64,000 nt of DNA from Paramyrothecium sp. XJ0827 (lineage: Eukaryota; Ascomycota; Sordariomycetes; Hypocreales; Stachybotryaceae). Positions within the stretch are counted from its first letter, which is position 1, and each line of letters opens with the position of its first letter. Location of the stretch: contig JAJFPB010000007.1 of the NCBI GenBank assembly GCA_020881915.1, positions 1,240,001-1,304,000 on the forward strand, read 5' to 3'. The translations under genes and the position numbers were made by a program. Shown here in pieces: positions 1 through 11,510 of this stretch. The notes beneath the pieces were generated by a model. It was not told where the DNA came from. It did no database searches and worked only from the letters and a program-made list of their open reading frames with translations.

Positions 1-180
1 GCAGTCCTCCTGACACACACTGGGTCGACAACATGACCAATACCAGGGCAACGCGATCACCCCTTTCTTCAGTACACACTATATCATGGCAATATGGTTC
101 TCAGGTGGCTAGCTGCCGATTCTTGAATAATAGGGAGCGCAAGCAACCCAGACGGACAACTCCGTCGCTGGACGGCCCGG

Positions 181-287
181 CTTTCAGACCGCGCTGGCTC
201 TCAGGCAATGGCAAGACCCCCGGAACACGTTTACAGTGTCTTTGTCCCAACCCAATCATGTAACCCGAGCATGTTCTCCGGGGCCAC
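181..287. repeat. Diverged direct repeat, copy 1
   Basis: About 107 bp that align by eye with 603-709 in the same orientation. Shared blocks include CAATGGCAAGACC, CCCAACCCAAT and GTTCTCCGGGG in the same order and at nearly the same spacing. Substitutions are scattered, so the duplication is old. Neither copy holds an open frame I recognise. Confidence 0.6.
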
Positions 288-602
288 AGTCGCTCATGTT
301 CTGACCAGGAAACAACCTATAGAGTCTTTGCAAACCCTGCGAAGTTCGCTAGGTTCTACCGCCTGAGCTCTACTAAACTCTGCAGGATCAAATTCGCCAA
401 GCAGCACGAACTCCATCGGTCATTTCGGCCAAGGTACTTCGCGATCTCACATTCAAACTGCGAAAGATCATGGAACAGGCTGCTCCAAAGCTGGACCATT
501 CGAGTTTGTGAACAGAAAAGCAGAGGCGTTCCTTTCCCGTGTTTTGAACTCGGATGAGGTGGCGTGCCCTCGTTACCTCGAGGCGGTAGCTGGACACCTC
601 GG

Positions 603-709
603 ATTACAGACCACGCTGTTTCTCCTGCAATGGCAAGACCATTGAGATGTCTCTTCAGTGCCATTATCCCAACCCAATGATGTACCCCGGACCAAGTTCT
701 CCGGGGTCA
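603..709. repeat. Diverged direct repeat, copy 2
   Basis: Second copy of the 181-287 segment, about 420 bp downstream in the same orientation, with the same ordered blocks. No terminal inverted repeats or target-site duplications are evident, so I do not assign it to a transposon. Confidence 0.6.
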
Positions 710-1816
710 TAGACGTCGTCGTCACGACCCCGAACAGGCGCATCGTGAAGATGCCGATGCACCCCGCCGATGGACCCCGTCTCGAGGCAGGAGCTGACGC
801 GGAAGAGCCTCGCCAATATCTTAGGGTTTGCGAAAACTTGACCATTTGTCTCAAAGCGAGCCATGAACAATGTTGCTCGAATCTGTGGTGGCGAGCGACA
901 GCTGACGGTCGATGTTACCGGATATCTGGATCTGTGGTGGGGCCACGGTAGACCTCATGCAGAGGTGCTCGGAGAGCAAGGTCGGTGCAGCGGTGTAGAG
1001 CTTGCTGTGCTGACATCAGAAGATTTATTATAGCTTAGCACGCCCGCAGACGCCGAAACCTACTCGCGTGATCATCTGCCTGTTCCATCTGCGTCGGCTA
1101 GAGTGTATCTGATACGCGCGTCGCTGTCGCGACGTGTACTCCCTCAACACACATGGATCAAGACCTCTTCTTGTTCGGTCTGTGAACCGCACGGCAGCCA
1201 CCGACATAGCTGTCTGCCTGCCTCGACGGACCAACAGTCGAAGAAGGATGGAACACACCACAATGGCTGCGTTCATGCACACTGACATGCTGGGAGCCTT
1301 CAACGGTTACAACTTCCCTGTCACATCATCCGACTCAACGGTCACAGAGTTGACGGATTTCATACTCCGCATCCAGGACCAGCGGGGTCACTCCTTTTTT
1401 CTGTTTGATCCTGAAAGGTTCCACCGACAAAGGAACCTCAGAGCTCTTCAGTGTGTGATGGTGGCTCATCTGCTGTCTCATATGCGTGCAACTAATGGAA
1501 AACCTGGTCATTATGATGTAGTGTCCCGGCCTCCCTGTTAGACATGCTCCATTGCTACGTGAAGATTATTTGTACGAGAACGGACCAGGCCTCGGGCCAA
1601 CCCTAGGTGGTTACATTGGGCAGGCTTGTACAAAGACAAATTACGAGAACTATTATAGATTTTTTTTTTCCGGGCAATGGCTTTGTCTCAATCAAGTGTA
1701 TTATGATTGTGTGTTCTCGAATTTCGACGCCTTTCACTCATAGTAGACAATCCACGCTTAGACTCGCGACTCTATTCACACGCCAAACCTTACAGTTCTA
1801 CCATGATGCTGGTCAT

Positions 1817-2173
1817 TTACACAACAACGCTCTTCTGAAGGGCGCCCTTGAGGAGGAGCGGCTTCGCTTCGGTGAAGTTTGGGATGTCACCAAAGATCTT
1901 GTCCTTCTCGGCCTTGTCAAACGACTCGAGCGAGTCCCACCGCAGGACGGCGGTGATCTGGAACTCGCCCTCGGTGTGCTGGGTAACCTCCCAGCTCTTG
2001 AGGCCTTGGGGGCCCCACAACCTGGCAAGAATCACATGGGTCAGCACGCGAGAGGCTAGTTGCTTGGGCAGGGTGGAGTAGAATTACTTTTGGACGAGCG
2101 GCATGTGCGTCGCCAGGTAGTAGTCGAGGTCGAAGGGGAGCCCGACGGGGTAGATGACGGTGACGGTGGCCAT
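1817..2173 (-). CDS. EthD-like small dimeric alpha/beta-barrel protein
   Basis: A 96-aa protein in two exons (2088-2173 and 1817-2021) joined across a 66-bp GT-AG intron at 2022-2087. The N-terminus reads as beta-strand, a YPVG turn, then DYYLATHMPLV, the usual start of EthD-type dimeric ferredoxin-like barrels (strand, then Y-x-x-x-H-M-P-L). The second half carries the paired strand with FQITAVLRW and a final FTEAKPLLLKG. Family members are small proteins that often sit beside polyketide or oxidative catabolic genes; no such partner is next to this one. Its exact function is unknown. The start is the only ATG that yields the EthD N-terminus. Confidence 0.85.
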
Positions 2174-3114
2174 TTTCGGTGGGGAAGGGAGTCAATTCTG
2201 CGCTGTGCGATGCGATGCGTTGCTCTGTCTAGGCGAAGATGGATGCGTCAAAGGGCAAGAAGCAGGCTGACGGGGATTGGAGCTGGAGATGTGGAAGATG
2301 ACGGCTGATCCGAGGGAGGCAGTACGTTGGCGGGGTTTTATGTTGGTTTGTAATGGACGAGCATCAGGGTGAGGGGTTCTGGGTGCTTCGGTTCGCTTTG
2401 CCGCAGCTCCACTTTGCCGGGACCTCCCTACGCGGTGATAGTGAAAGGTATCGAAGCGACCAATCTGCATCCTCAGGGTCGCGTTGCAGCGTAGAGTTGA
2501 GACATTCCTCTTGTGTGACGATGAGCGCAGCTGGGCATGAACATCGAATCTCATCTACGACACTGGCATCATCGCAAGCTGACGTGTTCCCATAACCTCA
2601 TCCCACCTCGAGCCTCTCTACTCTCTTTACTCCTGCTTATTTTTTAATTTTTAATTTTTAAATTTTTTTTTTTTAGCTCATTTGTTCCAATCTTGTGCCC
2701 GACTCAGAACATCGGATGTTTCTGCATGTCTTGAAGTCCGTTACACTGCATGCTTGGATGTGGGGGCATGCGAAATAATGCTCACGGGTCGTCGTTGTGT
2801 TCACGTTCATCTCCAAGAAGCGGAGCAACAGCGACAAGAAAACTGCCGAGCTTTCATATGTGCTTGCTCAGCTAACGCCTTGTTGCCTGCTTGCTAATAG
2901 CACAATTGTCCGTGTGAGGTCAATTGCGAAGTGGTTGGTGACGGCATCCCACTGCTCTATCGACCAACTGGCGTAAATGTGCTATTCGGCTCGGCGAAAG
3001 TAACAATTTAAAGATTTCGCATTGCGTAGAGCGCATTTTTTGAATCAAGTACAAGCTAGGGTACCTTCAACGAGGAAATCGAAAAAATATATCCAGCCAA
3101 AAAGCAAAAAGATG
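2174..3114. other. Intergenic, AT-rich patch
   Basis: I see no gene. A T/A-rich low-complexity patch lies at about 2640-2673. The region separates the EthD-like gene from the tRNA pair. Confidence 0.6.
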
Positions 3115-3195
3115 TGCGCCGTCCGGAATTCGAATCCGAGCCTCAACTTATCACAAGTGGAAGAGTTGAATCCTAACCAACTAGACCAACGGCGC
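3115..3195 (-). tRNA. tRNA-Gly(UCC), 8-nt intron
   Basis: On the minus strand this folds as a complete cloverleaf: a perfect 7-bp acceptor stem (GCGCCGT/ACGGCGC) with discriminator A, a D arm containing GGTTAGGAT, a 5-bp anticodon stem CAACT/AGTTG, and a T arm with loop TTCGAAT. The anticodon loop reads CTTCCA then the intron then A, giving UCC (Gly). An 8-nt insert sits one base 3' of the anticodon, the canonical tRNA intron position. An alternative register of the stem would give anticodon CUU but pairs less well, so the tRNA call is firmer than the isotype. Confidence 0.8.
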
Positions 3196-3316
3196 GTGTT
3201 GCTTATTAATCATTTGAAATCTAAAGAAGAATATGACCCGAAGGTAAAGATGAACGTGATGTGCAAAATAATAATGAACCCTGCAAAGGGGTTCTGTGTG
3301 GTAATGGCAAAAAGGA

Positions 3317-3401
3317 TGCGCCGTCCGGAATTCGAATCCGAGCCTCAACTTGACAACCACAGGTGGAAGAGTTGAATCCTAACCAACTAGACCAACGGCG
3401 C
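3317..3401 (-). tRNA. tRNA-Gly(UCC), 12-nt intron
   Basis: Same strand and same mature sequence as the tRNA at 3115-3195: acceptor, D, anticodon and T stems are identical base for base. The only internal difference is the insert after the anticodon, 12 nt here against 8 nt there, with little shared sequence. The two genes start 206 bp apart in tandem. Isotype is inferred from the loop register giving UCC. Confidence 0.8.
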
Positions 3402-3794
3402 TAGTGACCTTGCACGGGCCCAATCACAATCCACTTGTAAGCTCTGCCAGGAATGCGCCACGTTCTAATTCTGTAAGCGAGCTCGTTTATTCTGCATCCT
3501 GGTTAGGGGGCAAGCCGAGCCCTATCTATGATGTAGTTGTGCAGTCTTGCTCTGTACAAGACGAATGAAAAACTTATTCTGTCTCTTATGTGATGAGTTG
3601 AGTTGACATCGAGGTATCAGATATAGCCTGGCACAATCCTGCTGTTTCAGCAAAGCCTGAAGTGTCTTGTAGACTCACGGTATACAATCTCATACTCTTG
3701 GGACATTTTGCACTTGTGTTCCAATATCTTGATACAAACACTACATGGATATTTACTTTTTCTCACGCTCTATATGAAGTCATCGCCGAACCGT
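3402..3794. other. Intergenic between tRNA and FGAM synthase 3' end
   Basis: Contains the upstream flank of the second tRNA and the 3' flank of the FGAM synthase gene. I see no other gene or repeat. Confidence 0.6.
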
Positions 3795-6700
3795 TTAACC
3801 AACCCACTTCCTCGCGTTCAGGAACAGCCTGAACCAGGGTCCGTACTGGTTGTCACGCATGCTATCCGGCATCCACGATCCAACCTCGCCCATGATCGTC
3901 CGCTCGGGGTGCGGCATCATGGCAACCACGCGTCCGTCCTTGCTCTTCACCGCGGCAATACCGCCAGGCGAGCCGTTGGGGTTGAAGGGATACTTCTCAG
4001 TCACCGCGCCGTAGTTGTCGGTGTAGCGCAGGGGAATGAGACCTGCCTCGCTGATAGCCTGCGCACCGTTGGCGTTGGCGAACTCTGCACGACCTTCGCC
4101 GTGGGACACAACGATGGGGAAGGCAGATCCAGCCATGTCGGAGAAGAATACCGAGTTCTTCTCGTCCTCGCTAACCCTGACCATGGAGTAACGGCCCTCA
4201 AATTGCTGGCTGGTGTTCTCGACTGTTGAGAAACGAATATTAGCGTACAAGCAATGGTGTGGATAAACTGTAAATACATACCGAAGGTAGGCCAGGATTC
4301 AGCTCCGGGGATCAGCTCCTTGAGTCTGGCCAGCATCTGACAGCCGTTGCAGACACCAAGAGAAAACGTATCGGTCCGCTTAAAGAAGCTCTCCATGGTT
4401 GCGCGAGCACCCTCGTGCATGAGAATGGACTGCGCCCATCCGCTACCAGCGCCAAGGACATCACTAGTTCAACGTCAGTAACTGCGTCGCAATCCTCAAG
4501 CGTGTCCAGGGCACCCCGCTGCGCGGGCTCGCAAGAGCACAAGGACTTACCCGTAAGAGAAACCACCGCAGGCGGCCAACCCGCGGAACCCGTCAAGCGA
4601 GAATCCGTTGAGAATATCGGTCATGTGTACATCGACGGCATCGAAACCTGCTGCGCGGAAGGCGAAAGCCATCTCCGCATGTCCATTCACACCTTGTTCT
4701 CGGAGAATAGCAACTATGTGAGGTTAGCATGTTGCAAGCCAAGGCAAGCGTGGAGGGCATCTTTTACCTCTTGGCTTCGAAATCATGCCCTTCAAAGAAA
4801 TCATCGCTGGCAGACTAATGTCGGCAGGATCGAAATTCAACTTGTAGTACAGACCTGGGTCTTGGCTGTCCGAGACAGCATCAAATTCTGACTGCGCACA
4901 AGCCGGGTTATCACGCAGCTTCTGCATTTCGTAAGAGGTGTTTGACCACCACTGCTGCAGCTGGCTTCGTTCGATATCGATAACTGCCTGTGTCTTGAAC
5001 TTGATGAGCAGTGACTGCTTGGGCGTGGGCCGGACGTAGCCAATGGTCTTGATCAAGCCGGAAGGCGGGCCGCAGGTTGCGAAGCAGCGTTTGAACCGCT
5101 TCTCGTCTTGCTTGCGAACCTGGAAAACAGCACCAAGCTCTTCGTTGAAAAGGGTGTCAAGGACATCAGCATCGGTCTTGGCAAGATTGTCGAGCGAGAT
5201 CTCTGCACCGCATCGGCCAGCAAACATCATCTCAGCGACAGTGGTGAGAAGGCCACCATCGGATATATCGTGATAGGCAAGGACGATATCCTCCTATATG
5301 CTGTTTTAGTATAACATAGGTCCACCAAGTTTTGAGCCAAACATACCTGGTGCAGTTGCCACAAGGCATCAAAGAAATCTGCAATCAGCTCAACGTCCCG
5401 AACGTCTGGTGCTTCATTGCCAACTTGTCCCAGGGTCTGGGCCAATGCAGAACCGCCCATTGCGCGATGGCCCTTGGCCAGATCAACGTAGAGCAGGACA
5501 GTTTCTCCGGCCTCCTCAACACGGCGAAGCTGGGGTGTCCAAGTACGGCGAGCGTCTTCGACCAGACTGAAAGCGGAGATGACTGCCGAGACAGGTGCAG
5601 TAACGCTCTTGGACTCCTTGGACTCCTTGTCCTTCCAAGACGCCTTCATGGAGGTGGAGTCCTTACCGACAGGGATGGAAACTCCCAACCGGGGACAGAG
5701 TTCCATGCCAATCGCCTGAACTGCTTCGTACAGTTCAGCGCCCTCGCCGGGTTCGTTCACAGCAGCCATCCAGTTGGCCGAGAGCTTGACACGCTTCAGG
5801 TCACCATTTGCAACACCAGGCTTGATGTCGGCAGCGCCGAGGTTCATCAAACTCTCCACAACAGCCATGCGAGCAGATGCACCGGCCGAGATGAGGGCCA
5901 GATTTGGCTTCTCTCCCCTGTCATGAGTGTCAGTATCTGCTACAGGGTCTCAATCAAGAAGCTGCATGAGATTAGGAACAAGGGCTACTTACATTGCCAT
6001 GGCTTCACCTCGGTGCTGCTTGTTCTCCAGACCAAAGCTGTTGAGCGTGACAGCGACGTCCGCAACCGGAGTCTGCCAGGGGCCGACGAGCTGGTCGCGA
6101 ACAGTCAGACCTCCAACAGTACGGTCGCCAATGGTGATGAGATAATTCTTAGAGCCGACGCTAGGGAGAGAAAAGACAAGCTCAGTAGCCTTAGCGACCA
6201 TGTCACCAAGATCATGCACGTCATGCTGCTGCTTGAGGCTCTGCACTGCGTCGAAGGGACGCAGATTCTTCGCAACCTTCTCGACCTTCTTCTGAATTCT
6301 TCGACCTGGAGGGAAAAGCACTTCCATAGGCAGATTGATGGGGTCAATAGCGGGCTGGATTGTCGGCTCCCTGTCGGTCAGAACAAGAGTGGCCTTGCCG
6401 TTGGTATCGTGGGCGACCGCATTGCCGACCACGGAGAATGGACAACGCTCACGCTTGCAGATGCTTGTGAAACGGTTGAGCCCATCCCTGTTGACGAGAA
6501 GAACGTATCGCTCCTGAGACTCGTTGCACCAGATTTGCAGAGGTGACATGGACTTATCAGCGGCATCAACTTGGCGAAGCTCGAACTTGCCACCAAAGCC
6601 GGCGTCTTTCACGAGCTCGGGAAGGGCGTTCGACAGGCCACCAGCACCAACGTCGTGAATGAAGGCAACAGGGCTCTCCTGCCCCAAGGCAACGCAGGTG

Positions 6701-8290
6701 TTGATGACCATCTGAGCTCGCCTCTCCATCTCGGGGTTTCCGCGCTGAACACTATCGAAATCGAGATCGGCCGTCTCATCACTGGCCGTATTTGAAGAGG
6801 CGGCGCCACCACCCAGTCCAATGAGCATGGCAGGACCACCGAGAACAATGACATGAGCACCATCTTGGACATAGGCCTCGTCCTTGATAGCATGCTGAGG
6901 GCGAACGCTTCCAAGACCTCCAGCAATCATGATAGGCTTGTGATACCCACGGTACTCAGGGCTATCAGCGTCGGCAATGTTGGTGAGAAGAGTCCTGAAA
7001 GTTCCGGCAAGTACGGGACGTCCGAACTCGTTGTTGAATCGGGCAGAGCCAATAGGCGCCTCAAGCATGATGTCGAGACTCGAGGCGAAGTGGGCTGGTC
7101 TACCAATGTCAAGCTCCCAGGGCTGCTTCTTGCCAGGGATCAGCAAGTCGGAAACCCAAAAGCCGCATAGGCCAGCCTTGGGTGAGGAGCCTCGGCCGAC
7201 GGCACCCTCATCACGGATCTCACCACCGCTGCCAGTGGCGGCGCCAGGAAAGGGAGAAATGGCTGTAGGATGGTTGTGGGTTTCAACCTTGATCAGAGGC
7301 TGAACTATCTCCTTGGTGAGCTTCCAGCTGCCCGTGGAGTAGTCGGGTGCCCAGTGGTTGCCTTCGTCACCGTCCATGCTAACGAAGGTTAGAATTGCGT
7401 GTAGGTCAAAACTGGGTGACGGTTTGGGTTCTTACACGGCAGCATTGTCCGAGTAGGCACTGACGACATATTCGGGATTCTTCTTATGCGTGTTCTTGAT
7501 CATACCGAACAGACTCTCGGTCTGGGGGTTACCGTCGATTGTCCAAGAAGCATTGAAGACATGGTGCCTGCAATGCTCCGAGTTGACTTGAGCGAACATG
7601 AAGAGCTCGACATCGTTCTGCATCGATCTAGCTCAGTATTGCAGCTTTGGCAACGGCCAGGCCAAGGGGGAGAGCATTGCTCACAGGAGATCTGCCGAGA
7701 GCCTTGTACTGCTCGACCAGGTATTCCATATTGGGTTCGTCCAGCCCAAGCCCAACCTCTTTGTTGTAGTCTCGGAGCGCAGCAAGAGGGCCGCGGCTGT
7801 CGGCAAAGATGTCGACAACAACCAGAGGGGCCCTGGCGTCTTCGGCGAAGATGGAGGAGGCCTCGGGAATCGCTTCTGTCATGGACTCGGTCATCCTGTC
7901 GTGCAGAATGTCTCTGAAAGACGCGGTGTCGCCGTCGAAGTTGTCAGCGAACTCGATCGTGACGACGCGGCCGCGTTCGACGCTGGCGTGAACGCCGCAG
8001 ACCTCGGCGATGCTGGTAGCCTTGGAGCTCCATGGCGATGGGTAGGTTCGGGGGGTGATGAAGAGCTGGAGGGCACTGCTGGCGGCGCTGGCGGCGGTCT
8101 GGCCTGTGAAAGCAGACGCGTGGACCAGCTTCTGGACGCTGTCGATGCCCTTGTCGAGGTTGACGTAGTACAGCCACTGACCACTAACACGAGCAACCTT
8201 GACGGTGCTCTGGGCGTTGATGCGGTCGGCGAGCTTCTGGGCGACCGAGTCGGTGAAGCACGACTCACCAATGAGCGTCTCGAAGCCCAT
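3795..8290 (-). CDS. ADE6: Phosphoribosylformylglycinamidine synthase (FGAM synthase)
   Basis: The large single-chain eukaryotic PurL-type enzyme. It uses glutamine and ATP to convert FGAR to FGAM, step 4 of cytosolic de novo purine synthesis. My model has eight exons: 7685-8290, 7436-7617, 5993-7378, 5347-5917, 4768-5293, 4551-4713, 4282-4463 and 3795-4222. Introns are 53-87 bp and phases agree, giving 1347 aa. Visible landmarks are the PurS-like N-terminus (GQWLYYVNL), [12 protein letters not shown] at the start of the first synthetase half, [17 protein letters not shown] with a glycine-rich loop, and AYHDISDGG in the second half. The C-terminal class I glutaminase follows, with GVCNGCQ holding the nucleophile Cys and PHPERTIMG holding the catalytic His. 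Length and motif order match the yeast ADE6 family. I see no breaks. Confidence 0.97.
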
Positions 8291-8770
8291 GGCGACGGAT
8301 TTCAGGATGGGAAAGCCTGGGGAATGGGGAAGATGTGTGAGCGTTGCCCAGCAGAGGACATGACTCTCCTCTCTGCGCTGGGAAAAGAAAAATTAACAGC
8401 GACATCGCGGGGTCAATTCACACCCAGCGCTGGCTTATCTTATCGCGCCAAGGTGGGGCAGCGAAAACCTTTGGGTCGCGCCCTGCCACAGCGACATCCT
8501 GCCCCGCCTTGCCCCACCCCGTATTATACCGCGTTTCCGACGCGAAGCTGCGATAACCGAAGTATCAAGATCAGTACGACGAGAGACTCTTGGAATACCC
8601 AAACTACAGTATCATTTAATGCAGAGGCTGCATCGTCAGGTCATATACTAAAGTAAGCCAGAGCTTTACATATTGAACAAGAAACACTGATTAAATAGAG
8701 ATAATTCAGTCTGGAGGTCTACCACCAAAGCATCAGGTACAGTAAATTTATCAATGGCATAGGTATTGTT
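8291..8770. other. FGAM synthase promoter and regulator 3' flank
   Basis: A non-coding stretch between the FGAM synthase start and the stop of the Zn2Cys6 gene that ends at 8771. It holds the TGACTC element and C/A-rich sequence at about 8500-8525. I see no gene. Confidence 0.6.
8361..8366. promoter_or_regulatory. TGACTC element upstream of FGAM synthase
   Basis: TGACTC on the plus strand, about 70 bp upstream of the FGAM synthase ATG. In budding yeast this core is bound by Bas1 and Gcn4 at ADE promoters, and CPC1/Gcn4-type factors in filamentous fungi bind related sites. A six-base match occurs often by chance, so this is only a candidate. Confidence 0.25.
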
Positions 8771-11232
8771 CTAGAGACTAAGCATCCCGCATGCAGTGGC
8801 TGCGGTTTCTAGTTGATCTAAGCACACTTCAGTCAGTTTGTCATATTGTCAATCTAAAATCAAGAGGACGTACCTGCTAGAGCTGCAATGAAATCGAAAC
8901 TCTCCGAGAATGACTTCAGCGCAGCAACAGCTTTGGAAGCACCATGGACAAGATCTTCACCGGCCTGATCATTGGAACCCAATGCAGACTCAGCTGTTAC
9001 TGTCTGGAAGTGGGACATCATCATCAACGTATATCCTGCTAGTGTGGCTGAGCATGCGTAGGGCATCACTATTATACACGAAACTGTGAGCAGCTAGATC
9101 CATGCATGAAGAGACTAGGGTTTTTCTCCTGGAATAGGCGTTTCTCAAAATCACTTACCAGTAATGTTCATATTGCGAAGATGTTCAACCTGAGCAGCGA
9201 TCCCCATGGCCGATTCAAAACAAACTCGTTGAGATCTGTCCTTCGAGAAAGGAAAGATTTTGGCAGCTGTTTCCAGTGGATCTATTTTTGCAGATGTCAC
9301 TCCGTCCGTGAGACCTCCAGTTATAGGAGTAACGTCGAATTTTCTCAATATGCTTGGATGATCCATAAAAGCTCTGTATCTATGCACTTTGATGTGTGCA
9401 CTGAGACGAAGGTCAGTGTAGGACATCCCTGGAAAGCAGGTTCACGTGCCTCATAAGAAGCATTCTAGCCGAGATGCGGAGTGTCATCGCGAGCCTTGAC
9501 TCTGGTGAGCCGTCATGCGTGCCGGGATCATCGAGTTGAGGTCCGGCAGTCTGTTGAGAGATGATTCGGTCAAGAGCATCAAGATTTCCTTTGAACCTCG
9601 GGATGGCAAGTTTCGACTTGACGCCTTTGACCAGTGCGCGGAGAAGCAAAGTAGCGGCTACGAGTGTCTCGACGGCTTGAATATAAAATTTCCATATCTG
9701 ATGTTGTCAATAGTAATCTTTCGGATGACAGAAACATGATTGTCTGACCTGTGCATCTTGCCCGCGATTCGGATATGGTATTTGAACCTTGGATATATCG
9801 ATTGTTACCGCGAGAGGCTTTGAACGCCAAAGAAAACAAGAGTGAGATTTGCTATTCAAGCTAATAATAAAGCATAGGCTGTCACTTACCTTGCACGAAA
9901 TAATTGAAGAGTGGCAATTGCAGACATACTAGGAAGTCCCATTGTTAGTTGAAATGATTTGGCGGTAACGTTGACTTCAACTTACCAGCATCCACCAAGC
10001 CCGCCACCATGCTTCGGCATAGCAGTCTTTTGAGTTCCTTTCGATAGCATGAAGGTATTCTATCATTGTATCAAAGCCCCGTTTGGACCACATAGTCATT
10101 TCCTCTGTATCCCCACGATGGAGATAGTGAGACAGGCTGAGAACAGCACATGCCAGTGGGACCTCAAGCTCCGAAGGAACATAAGGGTGCAATGAAGAAG
10201 CCGGCGTAGAGGCAAAATTAGACTGCCTCGCAGGAAATAAAGCTTCAATAGCATTTGCAGCACGTTGAGCAAAGTACCGTGGACTGCCGACAGGGGACTG
10301 TTCGCTCTCCGTCTGTGGCAGGCTACCATTCTCATCTAGAGGAAGTTGGTTTAAGATCGATAACAAAGCCAATACTAATGGCGAGGATGGTTCATATGTT
10401 CCGACTTGACGCTCTTGCGAGTTTGTTAAAGCTACTGCACTCTCTGCAGTGTTGTCAATTGGAGGTGGTAGAATCGGGAACACTGGGTGAAGCATCTTGT
10501 AATATGCTGCCATCCTGAGCCGAAATACTACTATTAGCCATTGTAGCGTGGGCGAGTTGGGTTTTTAACATGAAAGAATTATAGCTATAAGAACCAGGCT
10601 AGTTCAACTCACGTACACATCGGCATCGGATTCATATCTCTGAGCAATAAGGCCTGTGCATGTTTCCTCCGTGCTGCCCATATCCAGACAGCCTACGGCG
10701 GGGAAACATGGTATGCTTAAGATGTCTGAAAAGAAGCTGTCCAGATCGGTCGGAGAGTTTCCTCGGAAAATGTGATCGAACTGAAAAGTTTCTAAATCGT
10801 CGTTGAAAAGAGGGGGAAATAAGCTATCAAGTTGTTGTTCATTGTTGGAAATTGGTATCTGACGACTCGAACCAGCGGCGTTAGAGTCATAGAGCCCATC
10901 GGAATCGGCTTGATTATGTGCGACTGTCTCTCGTGGTGTAGGTGATAATCTTCCTCGCGAGCGCAGGCCACGCCTACTGGCCGTGAATGTGCATACATAG
11001 CCTCCACGAATGCACTGGCATCATGTCAATCGATAAATCACACCACAGGAGATCAGGTTCTTGGAAATGGTTGCTTACCCGACTACACGGCTCTTGGCCG
11101 GTGCATCGAACACGGGAAGCTCTGCTATCAATTGTTAGATTGAGCATTGAAGATGTGGTATAGGATCTAGGCTATTTACCACGAAGTACAGGCTGACTTT
11201 GCAGGCGGAGTGGTGAATTTGGACCGTACCAT
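8771..11232 (-). CDS. Zn2Cys6 transcription factor with fungal-specific TF domain
   Basis: A 621-aa nuclear regulator in ten exons: 11180-11232, 11079-11124, 10617-11014, 9986-10514, 9890-9928, a 69-bp exon near 9760-9830, 9450-9697, 9159-9400, 8874-9068 and 8771-8817. Exons 1-3 join to give CTSCRASRVRCTGQEPCSRC followed by IRGGYVC, a perfect C-x2-C-x6-C-x5-C-x2-C-x6-C binuclear cluster near residues 15-41. The fungal-TF middle homology region follows, with PVFPILPPP, AEAWWRAWWML, IDISKVQIPYP and VHRYRAFMD. It ends in QLETAATACGML. The seventh intron (9401-9449) appears to use a GC-AG boundary; with it, every phase fits. The target is unknown. It is divergent from the C2H2-type regulator starting at 11511. 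Confidence 0.92.
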
Positions 11233-11510
11233 TGAGCAAATGATTCGCTCTGTCGAGATGCGTTGGTTCTGGAGAAAATCCGACGTCACGGTTACGGGCA
11301 AAGCAACAAAGCCCGATAAATCTCGGGATTTGGAATGGAGAAGTGGAGATGAAGCATTAGGCTAGTCCAGCATGTTCCATTATGCCTCCCATGATTCCTC
11401 CGTTCCACGTCACGTGCAATCCTACCTCTTCTCCACGAACTCAAGTCTCTTGCTACTAGCGCTGGGAGGCGCGGGCGAATGCCGAGATCTCCAAATTTCT
11501 CCAACTTCGC

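Larger units (their letters stand above)
1..1816. other. Left-edge stretch without a supported gene
   Basis: No reading frame here has recognisable domains or convincing splice structure. The only structure I see is a diverged direct duplication (181-287 and 603-709, listed separately) and a short T-run near 1662-1670. It may be 3' or intergenic sequence of a gene outside the window, or decayed sequence. Confidence 0.5.

Noticed and set aside
1134..1541. 135-codon plus-strand frame near the left edge
   Set aside because: No recognisable domain or consistent codon structure, and it overlaps frames on the other strand equally well.
3115..3401. Reading the two tRNAs as tRNA-Lys(CUU)
   Set aside because: It needs a G-U pair in the anticodon stem and a pyrimidine at position 37; the UCC register gives a perfect stem and A37.
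5332..6546. 404-codon open frame on the plus strand
   Set aside because: It lies antisense to FGAM synthase exons 3 and 4 and has no domain; the minus-strand frame encodes conserved enzyme motifs.
7598..8656. 352-codon open frame on the plus strand
   Set aside because: Antisense to the first exon of FGAM synthase, low-complexity, no recognisable motif.
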